Origin: an uncultured Bacillaceae bacterium
Lineage (GTDB): Bacteria > Bacillota > Bacilli > Bacillales > Pradoshiaceae
Length of the DNA: 5,738 nt
Assembly (NCBI GenBank): GCA_904501845.1
Contig: CAJGCH010000198.1
Coordinates: 1 to 5,738, forward strand
Direction: 5' to 3'
This document shows, one piece after another, positions 1 to 5,445 of this stretch (positions are counted from its first letter, which is position 1; each line of letters opens with the position of its first letter). The position numbers and the translations under genes were made by a program. Under the pieces are notes generated by a model. The model made no database searches, was not told where the DNA came from, and saw nothing but the letters and a program-made list of their open reading frames with translations.

Positions 1-2
1 AT

Positions 3-761
3 TTTTGGCCAGGACCACTTACCTTGATTTTTAAAAAGAAAGAGGGCGTGTTCCCTGATACGGTCACGGCAGGACTTGCTACCGTCGCTGTCCGTATGCC
101 TGACCACCTGGTTGCCCTTCAGCTCATTCGCGAATCAGGCTGCCCAGTCGCAGCACCGAGCGCGAACCTTTCCGGGAAGCCAAGCCCGACAACCGCTGAA
201 CATGTGTATGAGGATTTAAGCGGGCGTATTGCTGGAATCGTCGATGCTGGAGGGACAGGTGTTGGCCTGGAATCTACGGTCCTTGATATAACAGGCGAGG
301 TGCCGCTCATCCTTAGGCCAGGCGGCGTGACCATCGAGCAATTGCAAGAGGTGATTGGTCATGTTGAGGTTGATAAAGGTCTGCTGAAGGGGAAGGAAGC
401 GCCAAAAGCGCCCGGCATGAAGTACAAGCACTATGCTCCCGAGGCACCGCTCACCCTTGTGGACGGAAGTCCCGCCTTCATCCAATCCCTTGTCAACGAG
501 AAACGGGCGGAAGGGCTTCGCGTGGGGGTTTATACGGTTGAAGAGCACAAGAATCTTTATGAGGCAGACATCATCCTTACAGGGGGAAGTCTGAAGGATT
601 TACGAACAGTAGCAGAGAATATGTACGGCGTACTGCGCCGTTTTGACCATGAAGGACCCGATGTCATTTATGGGGAGGCTTTCCCGCATGATGGCATCGG
701 TGAGGCAATTATGAACCGTTTGCTGAAGGCTGCGAGCGGCAGAATTGTCAAAGAAGGATAA
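3..761 (+). CDS. ywlC: Threonylcarbamoyl-AMP synthase, Sua5/YwlC type (5' end missing)
   Basis: This is the C-terminal 252 residues of a Sua5-type enzyme, which makes threonylcarbamoyl-AMP from threonine, bicarbonate and ATP for t6A at position 37 of ANN-decoding tRNAs. The reading frame is open to the left edge, where FWPGPLTL, a conserved YrdC-domain motif, is already in progress, so the TTG at 24 is internal and not the start. Visible family motifs are PSAN at window residues 52-55 (nucleotide-binding region), GLESTVLDI near residues 81-89, and GMKYKHYAP near 137-145, the linker that joins the YrdC domain to the C-terminal Sua5 domain. The remainder, ending in a GEAIMNRL-containing segment, is the Sua5 domain, which shorter TsaC proteins lack. 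B. subtilis YwlC is about 346 residues, so roughly the first 90 to 95 residues lie outside the window. The family call is very safe; the symbol follows the B. subtilis gene order. Confidence 0.95.
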   Translation, partial: FWPGPLTLIFKKKEGVFPDTVTAGLATVAVRMPDHLVALQLIRESGCPVAAPSANLSGKPSPTTAEHVYEDLSGRIAGIVDAGGTGVGLESTVLDITGEVPLILRPGGVTIEQLQEVIGHVEVDKGLLKGKEAPKAPGMKYKHYAPEAPLTLVDGSPAFIQSLVNEKRAEGLRVGVYTVEEHKNLYEADIILTGGSLKDLRTVAENMYGVLRRFDHEGPDVIYGEAFPHDGIGEAIMNRLLKAASGRIVKEG

Positions 762-766
762 GTTCT

Positions 767-822
767 AAACCTCCAAGGACAGGCATATGCTTTTTAAGCA
801 GGCTAGTCCCGGGAGGTTTTTT
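767..822 (+). promoter_or_regulatory. Hairpin with T-run that buries the mntP ribosome binding site
   Basis: AAACCTCC at 767-774 is perfectly complementary to GGAGGTTT at 812-819. Inside it, after a 2x2 internal loop, GGAC (777-780) pairs with GTCC (806-809), and TGCTT (788-792) can form a small inner hairpin with AAGCA (796-800). Six T residues occupy 817-822. This has the form of an intrinsic terminator for the Sua5 gene, but its 3' arm also contains GGGAGG (811-816), the Shine-Dalgarno site of mntP. It could therefore end transcription, limit mntP translation, or both. The pairing is seen directly; the function is inferred. No yybP-ykoY riboswitch motifs were recognised. Confidence 0.55.
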
Positions 823-825
823 CTT

Positions 826-1386
826 ATGGATCAACATTATGTGTCAGAGCTATTTACGATGGTTATCATGGCTTTAGCGCTTGGTATGGACGCGTTCTCC
901 GTTGGGCTTGGAATGGGCTCTTTTAAGCTGCGCCTGAGAAGAATTGCCTTAATCGGCATGACGGTCGGAATCTTCCATTTGTGGCTGCCGTATTTAGGGA
1001 TATTATCAGGAACTTTTCTCACTGGCAAATTTGGTATGTTTGCCTCCTTTGTCGGAGCGGCACTGTTATTATTTTTAGGCTTACAAATGTTAATCTCAGG
1101 CTTGCGGGGCAAGGAGGAGGCCATTGTAGCGCCAGTCGGATTCGGGATGATTCTATTTGCGACAAGTGTGAGTCTTGACAGCTTCTCAGTAGGTCTATCC
1201 CTCGGCATGATCGGTGCCCGTGCCTTTATCGCAATCATCTGCTTCGGGGTTGTCGCCTGCATCATGACGATTGCTGGTCTGCTGCTCGGGCGTAAAGTCC
1301 ATTCCTTCTTAGGTAATTACAGCTTTGTAATCGGCGGCAGCATCCTGTTCGCCTTTGGGTTGAAAATATTGATGCAGCTAATATAG
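826..1386 (+). CDS. mntP: Manganese efflux pump MntP (YwlD)
   Basis: This 186-residue inner-membrane protein belongs to the MntP family (old DUF204), which exports Mn2+ and protects against manganese excess. It has the family's two-fold repeat: ALGMDAFSVGLGMG with Asp22 in the first half and SLDSFSVGLSLG with Asp118 in the second. These membrane-embedded acidic residues are needed for transport in studied members. About six hydrophobic segments can be drawn, near residues 7-27, 40-60, 69-91, 106-126, 131-152 and 164-184, with a charged loop around 93-99. I chose the ATG at 826 because GGGAGG at 811-816 lies nine bases upstream and because family members begin just before the first helix. The in-frame ATG at 787 would add 13 residues, has no ribosome binding site and falls inside the leader hairpin. 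A strong terminator follows the stop, so mntP is the last gene of its unit. Confidence 0.93.
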   Translation: MDQHYVSELFTMVIMALALGMDAFSVGLGMGSFKLRLRRIALIGMTVGIFHLWLPYLGILSGTFLTGKFGMFASFVGAALLLFLGLQMLISGLRGKEEAIVAPVGFGMILFATSVSLDSFSVGLSLGMIGARAFIAIICFGVVACIMTIAGLLLGRKVHSFLGNYSFVIGGSILFAFGLKILMQLI

Positions 1387-1387
1387 C

Positions 1388-1400
1388 AGGGGAAGCCCCT
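1388..1400 (+). other. Small GC-rich hairpin just after mntP
   Basis: AGGGG and CCCCT form a perfect five-pair stem around an AAG loop, beginning two bases after the mntP stop codon. It has no T-run of its own and sits four bases before the main terminator hairpin. It may stabilise the mRNA end or assist termination; this is inference. Confidence 0.4.
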
Positions 1401-1403
1401 ATA

Positions 1404-1446
1404 AGCAGGTGAAAGAACCCATTTGGTTTTTTCGCCTGCTTTTTTT
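1404..1446 (+). terminator. Rho-independent terminator after mntP
   Basis: A 16-pair stem joins 1404-1419 to 1425-1440, containing two G-U pairs and no mismatch, with the five-base loop CATTT. Six T residues follow at 1441-1446. This is a textbook intrinsic terminator and it separates mntP from ywlE transcriptionally. Confidence 0.93.
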
Positions 1447-1662
1447 AGAAGGAATCTTTTCATAAATATGGAGCTCTCTACTATAGGTTGATTTTGCATA
1501 AATGGACTACTATTTTTACCCTCAGGCTCCTGTTCAGTCTTTAATAGTAGACTGGAACTGGCGAGCTGCGCTTATACCAGCGTAAATAAACTGTGCCGCA
1601 AAGCAGGCGTCCTTTTTTTATGAAGGGGAAATCATCTATAATAGGGGCAGGAGGGAAACACC
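1447..1662 (+). other. Gene-free spacer before ywlE with possible RNA structure
   Basis: No protein family is recognisable here. Two hairpins that cannot form together are visible. One pairs CTACTATT (1507-1514) with AATAGTAG (1543-1550). The other pairs TTCAGTCT (1533-1540) with AGACTGGA (1549-1556), including one G-U pair, and can be extended by GCTC (1526-1529) with GAGC (1563-1566). A weak promoter-like pair, TTGATT (1488-1493) and TATTTT (1511-1516) at 17-base spacing, lies just upstream. GCGCT and AGCGT near 1568-1582 form a further small stem. A T-run at 1613-1619 is not preceded by a convincing stem. I recognise no known riboswitch or T-box. It may be a leader or small RNA, or only relaxed spacer sequence. 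Confidence 0.35.
1615..1642 (+). promoter_or_regulatory. Candidate ywlE promoter
   Basis: A perfect TATAAT at 1637-1642 lies 16 bases after a poor -35 match, TTTTTA (1615-1620). The expected transcription start, near 1649, would coincide with the first base of the ywlE ribosome binding site and leave an untranslated leader of only about 14 bases. The -10 match is strong; its use is inferred. Confidence 0.45.
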
Positions 1663-2106
1663 TTGAAAAATATCTTATTTGTATGCACAGGGAATACATG
1701 CCGAAGCCCGATGGCTGAGGCCATTCTGAAGAGTTATCAATTAGAGGGAGTGAATGTGAAGTCGGCCGGAGTCTATGCGTATCCGGGAGAGTCAGCGTCA
1801 GTCAACGCAAAGCTCGTACTGAATGACAATAAGATCACTCATGATCACTCTGCCAGCCCTTTTGGCGAAAAAGACGTGGAATGGGCAGACTATATCTTCA
1901 CGATGACAGAGGGGCATAAGCAGCTGATTGCTTCGCGTTATCCGCAAGCGATTGAGCGTACGTTCACGCTGAAGGAATTTGTCCTTGGAAACCCGTATGA
2001 TCGAGATGTATCTGACCCATTTGGGGGAAGCAAGCAGATGTATGAACAAACCTTTGCTGAATTAAAACAATTAATTAACGCGCTAGTGGAAAAAATAAAC
2101 GACTAG
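1663..2106 (+). CDS. ywlE: Protein-arginine phosphatase YwlE (LMW-PTP fold)
   Basis: This 147-residue cytoplasmic protein has the low-molecular-weight phosphatase fold. The P-loop is CTGNTCRS at residues 8-15, with nucleophile Cys8 and Arg14, and the catalytic acid is Asp118 in DPFGG. In B. subtilis YwlE, a threonine in the P-loop (Thr11) gives selectivity for phosphoarginine over phosphotyrosine; the matching residue here is Thr12. The likely role is therefore to reverse arginine phosphorylation by McsB, which marks proteins for ClpCP and affects the CtsR stress regulon. McsB is not in this window. Translation starts at TTG: AGGAGGG at 1649-1655 is seven bases upstream, and MKNILFVCTGNTCRS aligns with the family N-terminus. 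rpiB follows after 52 bases with no terminator, suggesting co-transcription. A classical tyrosine phosphatase role is less likely because of Thr12. Confidence 0.93.
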   Translation: MKNILFVCTGNTCRSPMAEAILKSYQLEGVNVKSAGVYAYPGESASVNAKLVLNDNKITHDHSASPFGEKDVEWADYIFTMTEGHKQLIASRYPQAIERTFTLKEFVLGNPYDRDVSDPFGGSKQMYEQTFAELKQLINALVEKIND

Positions 2107-2158
2107 TACTACTATAGAGGATGACTAATCTTTTGTACGCTGAAGGGAGCTTTTGATA

Positions 2159-2596
2159 ATGAAAGTAGCACTTGCATCAGATCACGGCGGAATCAATATT
2201 AAAAACGAAATCGCAGACTTATTGAAGGAAATGGGTATTGAATTTGAAGACTTTGGCTGTGATTGCGGCACATCAGTTGATTATCCCGACTACGCACAGC
2301 CAGTTGCTGAGAAAGTGGCAGCAGGCGAATTTGACCGTGGCATCCTAATTTGCGGGACAGGCATTGGCATGAGCATTGCTGCCAATAAGGTAAAGGGTAT
2401 TCGTGCGGCACTTGTGCATGATGTGTTCAGTGCAGAAGCCACAAGAGCTCATAATAACAGCAATGTGCTCACAATGGGTGAGCGCGTTGTCGGACCAGGG
2501 CTCGCACGCATGATTGCGAAGGTATGGCTTACGACTGAGTTTGAGGGCGGACGCCACGAAAACCGCATCAATAAAATTGCTAATCTTGAACAATAA
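2159..2596 (+). CDS. rpiB: Ribose-5-phosphate isomerase B
   Basis: This 145-residue enzyme of the RpiB/LacAB family interconverts ribose 5-phosphate and ribulose 5-phosphate in the non-oxidative pentose phosphate pathway. Motifs seen are SDHGG (residues 7-11), SVDYPDYA (39-46), CGTGIGMSIAANK (65-77) with the catalytic-base Cys65, and HNNSN (98-102) with His98, which corresponds to the ring-opening His of E. coli RpiB. Length is close to that of known RpiB proteins. The ATG at 2159 is chosen because AAGGGAG at 2143-2149 is nine bases upstream; an in-frame TTG at 2153 would be only three bases from that site. Close relatives LacA and LacB act on galactose 6-phosphate, but there are no lac genes nearby and the gene order matches ywlF. 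The ywlG start follows 17 bases after the stop. Confidence 0.94.
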   Translation: MKVALASDHGGINIKNEIADLLKEMGIEFEDFGCDCGTSVDYPDYAQPVAEKVAAGEFDRGILICGTGIGMSIAANKVKGIRAALVHDVFSAEATRAHNNSNVLTMGERVVGPGLARMIAKVWLTTEFEGGRHENRINKIANLEQ

Positions 2597-2613
2597 AGAC
2601 GGGGGAATGCAAA

Positions 2614-3171
2614 ATGGCCGAAAGGCATCTAGACGAAATCCAATCTGATACGGCACGCCTTCTGGAAGAATTGCATGATGTATTCCCTTTGAATGAACAT
2701 CGTCTCCTTGTGGTTGGATGCAGTACGAGTGAAGTGATTGGCGAGCGCATCGGCACATCCGGAACGCTTGAAACGGCGGAAGCCATCTTTACGGCCATTG
2801 CCGAGTTTGCGGAGCGCACGAAGGTTCAGATGGCCTTTCAGGGCTGTGAGCATATAAACCGCGCTCTTGTCGTCGAACGTGAGACGGCCATTCGCTATTC
2901 ACTTGAGGAGGTGACCGTCGTTCCGGTACGAAGCGCAGGCGGAGCGATGGCGACCTATGCCTTTAATCACCTCAAGGACCCAGTCATTGTTGAGTATATA
3001 AAGGCAGATGCCGGAATTGATATCGGCGATACGATGATTGGCATGCATCTTAAGCATGTGGCCGTTCCGGTCCGCACAGCGGTTAAGAAAATCGGCCAGG
3101 CGCATGTAACGAGCGCGATGACTAGACCGAAGCTTATTGGCGGCGCCCGCGCGTGCTATGAGCGAATTTAG
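2614..3171 (+). CDS. ywlG: UPF0340 (DUF436) family protein YwlG, function unknown
   Basis: This 185-residue soluble protein belongs to the conserved UPF0340 family typified by B. subtilis YwlG (about 180 residues). No signal peptide or membrane segment is seen. Conserved-looking segments include VVGCSTSEVIGERIGT (residues 33-48, with Cys36), FQGCEHINRALVVE (75-88, with Cys78 and His80), a Gly/Ala-rich VRSAGGAMATYAF stretch (105-117), and DIGDTMIGMHLKHVAVPVR (136-154). Their arrangement suggests an alpha/beta fold with a ligand pocket, but no reaction can be assigned. GGGGGA at 2601-2606 is seven bases before the ATG at 2614; a nearer ATG at 2607 is out of frame and closes early. It is packed behind rpiB and is probably co-transcribed with ywlE and rpiB. 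glyA lies 89 bases downstream with its own likely promoter. Confidence 0.9.
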   Translation: MAERHLDEIQSDTARLLEELHDVFPLNEHRLLVVGCSTSEVIGERIGTSGTLETAEAIFTAIAEFAERTKVQMAFQGCEHINRALVVERETAIRYSLEEVTVVPVRSAGGAMATYAFNHLKDPVIVEYIKADAGIDIGDTMIGMHLKHVAVPVRTAVKKIGQAHVTSAMTRPKLIGGARACYERI

Positions 3172-3177
3172 GAAATA

Positions 3178-3206
3178 ATGACGATGCTTATCTTTCATGC
3201 TAAAAT
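3178..3206 (+). promoter_or_regulatory. Likely sigma-A promoter of glyA
   Basis: ATGACG (3178-3183, four of six consensus bases) and TAAAAT (3201-3206, five of six) are separated by an ideal 17 bases, placing the start near 3213 with a leader of about 48 bases. B. subtilis glyA is in the PurR regulon, but I could not recognise a PurBox here. An eight-base direct repeat, ATGCTTAT, occurs in the spacer (3184-3191) and over the expected start (3215-3222). Confidence 0.55.
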
Positions 3207-3260
3207 TAGTAAGAATGCTTATAAGTAAGTGTGCTTTTGATAAAGGGAGGATGCAAAGAG

Positions 3261-4502
3261 ATGAGCTATTTGCAAGAGCAGGATTCACAAGTATTTAAGG
3301 CAATCCAGCAGGAATTAGGAAGACAAAGGGGAAAAATCGAACTAATCGCATCTGAGAACTTCGTCAGTGAAGCCGTTATGGAAGCCCAAGGCTCCGTACT
3401 GACGAATAAATATGCAGAAGGCTATCCAGCGAAACGCTATTATGGCGGCTGCGAATATGTTGATATTGTCGAGGATTTGGCTCGCGATCGTGCTAAACAG
3501 ATTTTTGGGGCAGAGCATGCCAATGTCCAGCCTCACTCCGGTGCTCAAGCAAATATGGCCGTTTATTTCACGATCTTGAATCCGGGAGATACCGTTCTTG
3601 GCATGAACCTGTCACATGGCGGCCACTTAACACACGGAAGCCCGGTTAATTTCAGCGGGGTTCTCTATAATTTCGTGGAATACGGTGTGGATGAAAAGAC
3701 TCATCTCATTAATTATGAAGATGTCCGCCAAAAGGCGATTGACGCAAAGCCTAAATTGATCGTTGCAGGCGCCAGCGCTTACCCGCGTGAAATTGATTTC
3801 AAGAAATTCCGTGAAATCGCTGATGAAGTCGGTGCATACTTAATGGTTGATATGGCGCATATCGCCGGCCTTGTGGCTGCAGGTCTTCACCCGAGCCCGG
3901 TCCCTTATGCGGACTTTGTCACCACGACTACGCACAAAACCTTGCGCGGCCCACGCGGAGGCATGATCCTCTGCCGTGAAGAGTTCGCAAAGAAAATCGA
4001 TAAATCAATCTTCCCAGGCATCCAAGGCGGCCCGCTTATGCATGTAATTGCCGCAAAAGCCGTTGCTTTTGGCGAAACACTCCAAGAGAACTTTAAGGAC
4101 TATGCGAAGAACATCATCGAAAATGCGAAGCGCCTCGGCGAAAGCTTGGAAAAAGAAGGTCTGACACTCGTATCAGGCGGAACGGATAACCACTTGCTTT
4201 TAATAGACGTACGTTCTGCAGGGCTGACAGGCAAGGTGGCCGAAAAAGTTCTTGATGACATTGGAATCACAGTCAACAAGAATACCATTCCGTTTGATCC
4301 GGAAAGTCCATTTGTCACAAGCGGCATCCGCATCGGGACGGCTGCGGTTACATCCCGCGGTTTCGGACTCGAGGATATGGATGAGATTGGCGCAATCATT
4401 GGACTAGCACTTAAAAACCCAGAAGACGAAGTGAGTTTGAAGGAAGCGGCAGAACGTGTGGCTGCCCTCTCTGGAAAATACGAATTGTATCCTTCTTTAT
4501 AA
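3261..4502 (+). CDS. glyA: Serine hydroxymethyltransferase
   Basis: This 413-residue cytoplasmic, PLP-dependent enzyme converts serine and tetrahydrofolate to glycine and 5,10-methylene-tetrahydrofolate, the main one-carbon source for purines, thymidylate and methionine. The PLP-binding lysine is Lys226 in TTTTHKTLRGPRGG. Other active-site residues known from Geobacillus SHMT fall at the same numbers: Ser31, Tyr51, Glu53, Tyr61, His122, Asp197, His200 and Arg357. Length is close to that of B. subtilis GlyA (415), so the gene is intact. The ATG at 3261 is preferred because GGGAGG at 3245-3250 is ten bases upstream and MSYLQEQD matches family N-termini; the in-frame start at 3231 precedes that ribosome site. 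An ATG at 3251 is out of frame. The gene has its own promoter candidate and terminator and so is probably monocistronic, though read-through from ywlG is possible. Confidence 0.98.
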   Translation: MSYLQEQDSQVFKAIQQELGRQRGKIELIASENFVSEAVMEAQGSVLTNKYAEGYPAKRYYGGCEYVDIVEDLARDRAKQIFGAEHANVQPHSGAQANMAVYFTILNPGDTVLGMNLSHGGHLTHGSPVNFSGVLYNFVEYGVDEKTHLINYEDVRQKAIDAKPKLIVAGASAYPREIDFKKFREIADEVGAYLMVDMAHIAGLVAAGLHPSPVPYADFVTTTTHKTLRGPRGGMILCREEFAKKIDKSIFPGIQGGPLMHVIAAKAVAFGETLQENFKDYAKNIIENAKRLGESLEKEGLTLVSGGTDNHLLLIDVRSAGLTGKVAEKVLDDIGITVNKNTIPFDPESPFVTSGIRIGTAAVTSRGFGLEDMDEIGAIIGLALKNPEDEVSLKEAAERVAALSGKYELYPSL

Positions 4503-4510
4503 GAAAATGG

Positions 4511-4542
4511 GCCGCAGGTTTAGCATAACTTGCGGCTTTTTT
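4511..4542 (+). terminator. Rho-independent terminator after glyA
   Basis: GCCGCAGGTT (4511-4520) pairs with AACTTGCGGC (4527-4536) over ten pairs, one of them G-U, around the loop TAGCAT. Six T residues follow at 4537-4542. It begins nine bases after the glyA stop. Confidence 0.94.
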
Positions 4543-4589
4543 CGAGGGGAAAATGGGCATGCTATAAAGGGAAAAATAGAAGTCCTTAT

Positions 4590-4628
4590 CAGAAAAAATT
4601 CACGATTGAAGAAATAAGTGTTTTTCTG
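4590..4628 (+). repeat. Inverted repeat bracketing the upp -35 box
   Basis: CAGAAAAA (4590-4597) and TTTTTCTG (4621-4628) are perfect inverse copies. CAC (4601-4603) and GTG (4618-4620) extend the match if three bases are bulged. The right arm ends exactly where the -10 box begins, and the -35 box lies between the arms. The repeat is upstream of the expected transcription start, so it would act as DNA, for example as an operator, if it acts at all. Confidence 0.45.
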
Positions 4629-4634
4629 TAAAAT
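4606..4634 (+). promoter_or_regulatory. Sigma-A promoter of upp
   Basis: TTGAAG (4606-4611) and TAAAAT (4629-4634) are spaced by 17 bases. The expected start is near 4641, giving a leader of about 41 bases with AAGGAGA (4668-4674) seven bases before the upp start. No PyrR-type attenuator fits into this short leader. Confidence 0.75.
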
Positions 4635-4681
4635 GAAGCGAGTGCTTAAATATTGGATCATAATAGTAAGGAGAGATCAGA

Positions 4682-5311
4682 ATGGGAAAAGTATACGTTT
4701 TTGACCATCCGTTAATTCAACATAAGCTTACGTACATACGTGACAAGAATACGGGTACTAAAGAATTCAGAGAGCTGGTTGATGAGGTTGCAACACTTAT
4801 GGCCTTTGAAATCACGCGTGATCTCCCGCTTGAAGAAGTAGAAATCGAAACTCCTGTCGGCAAAGCAACATCCAAAACAATTGCCGGTAAAAAAGTTGCC
4901 CTTGTGCCAATCCTGCGCGCAGGTCTAGGCATGGTGGACGGTATGCTCAAAATTATCCCGGCTGCAAAGGTTGGACATGTTGGTTTATACAGAGACCCAG
5001 AAACTTTAACGCCAGTTGAGTACTATGTGAAGCTCCCAACTGATGTAGAGGAAAGAGAATTCATCGTTGTTGACCCAATGCTTGCAACAGGCGGATCGGC
5101 TGTTGATGCTATCAGTGCCATCAAAAAACGCGGCGCGAAAAACATCAAATTCATGTGCTTAGTCGCTGCTCCAGAGGGCGTAAAAGCTGTTGAAGAAGCT
5201 CATCCAGATGTGGATATTTTCATCGCAGCCCTTGATGAAAAACTAAACGACCACGGATATATCGTGCCAGGTCTTGGTGACGCTGGGGACAGATTGTTCG
5301 GAACAAAATAA
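4682..5311 (+). CDS. upp: Uracil phosphoribosyltransferase
   Basis: This 209-residue cytoplasmic enzyme joins uracil to PRPP to make UMP and pyrophosphate, the main uracil salvage step; it is also the step that activates 5-fluorouracil. The PRPP-binding loop is VVDPMLATGGSA at residues 129-140, the PILRAGLGM region is at 76-84, and the uracil-binding segment YIVPGLGDAGD is at 193-203 near the C-terminus, as in all bacterial Upp proteins. The length equals that of B. subtilis Upp. The ATG at 4682 follows AAGGAGA at a seven-base distance. The gene lies between terminators and has a good sigma-A promoter, so it is probably transcribed alone. The neighbour order glyA-upp is standard in Bacillaceae. 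Confidence 0.98.
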   Translation: MGKVYVFDHPLIQHKLTYIRDKNTGTKEFRELVDEVATLMAFEITRDLPLEEVEIETPVGKATSKTIAGKKVALVPILRAGLGMVDGMLKIIPAAKVGHVGLYRDPETLTPVEYYVKLPTDVEEREFIVVDPMLATGGSAVDAISAIKKRGAKNIKFMCLVAAPEGVKAVEEAHPDVDIFIAALDEKLNDHGYIVPGLGDAGDRLFGTK

Positions 5312-5322
5312 TACAATGAAGG

Positions 5323-5350
5323 ACCACCTCAAGCATTGGGGTGGTTTTTT
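5323..5350 (+). terminator. Rho-independent terminator after upp
   Basis: ACCACCTCAA (5323-5332) pairs with TTGGGGTGGT (5336-5345), ten pairs with one G-U, around a three-base GCA loop. The last stem T and the five that follow form a T-run through 5350. It isolates upp from the downstream protease gene. Confidence 0.92.
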
Positions 5351-5429
5351 GTTCGATTTTAATCCCCTTATTTCAAACCGCCCTCATGACTTCATGCATA
5401 ACCCCCACCAGTTAATCCATCATAAAGGC

Positions 5430-5440
5430 AAGGAGGTGAT
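5430..5440 (+). promoter_or_regulatory. Very strong ribosome binding site of the protease gene
   Basis: AAGGAGGTGAT is complementary to the 3' end of Bacillus 16S rRNA over 11 consecutive bases, well beyond the usual five to seven. The AAGGAGG core ends nine bases before the ATG at 5446 and decides that start. The site itself overlaps an out-of-frame ATG at 5439 that opens a seven-codon frame ending at 5462. No convincing promoter was found between the upp terminator and this site. Confidence 0.8.
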
Positions 5441-5445
5441 GGAAG

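Noticed and set aside
24..26. TTG as the start of the first coding region
   Set aside because: The frame is open upstream to the window edge and already encodes the conserved FWPGPLT motif, so this is an internal leucine codon.
787..825. Upstream in-frame ATG giving a 199-residue MntP
   Set aside because: It lacks a ribosome binding site, lies in the leader hairpin and adds 13 non-family residues; the ATG at 826 has GGGAGG at good spacing.
762..825. yybP-ykoY manganese riboswitch before mntP
   Set aside because: The gap is shorter than that riboswitch, and its conserved loop motifs were not seen in or just before it.
837..1265. Minus-strand 142-codon frame opposite mntP
   Set aside because: It is fully antisense to a clear MntP gene and shows no family motifs; it mirrors the hydrophobic coding strand.
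1317..1499. Minus-strand 60-codon frame at the end of mntP
   Set aside because: It runs through the mntP terminator and coding end, has no recognisable family and no plausible ribosome site.
1586..1619. Second terminator at the T-run before ywlE
   Set aside because: The T-run at 1613-1619 is not preceded by a stem of useful length; only short, broken pairings were found.
2345..2758. Minus-strand 137-codon frame across rpiB and ywlG
   Set aside because: It spans the ends of two clear sense genes and shows no domain or ribosome site.
3231..3260. Upstream in-frame start adding ten residues to GlyA
   Set aside because: It precedes the GGGAGG site at 3245-3250, and active-site numbering matches Geobacillus SHMT only with the ATG at 3261.
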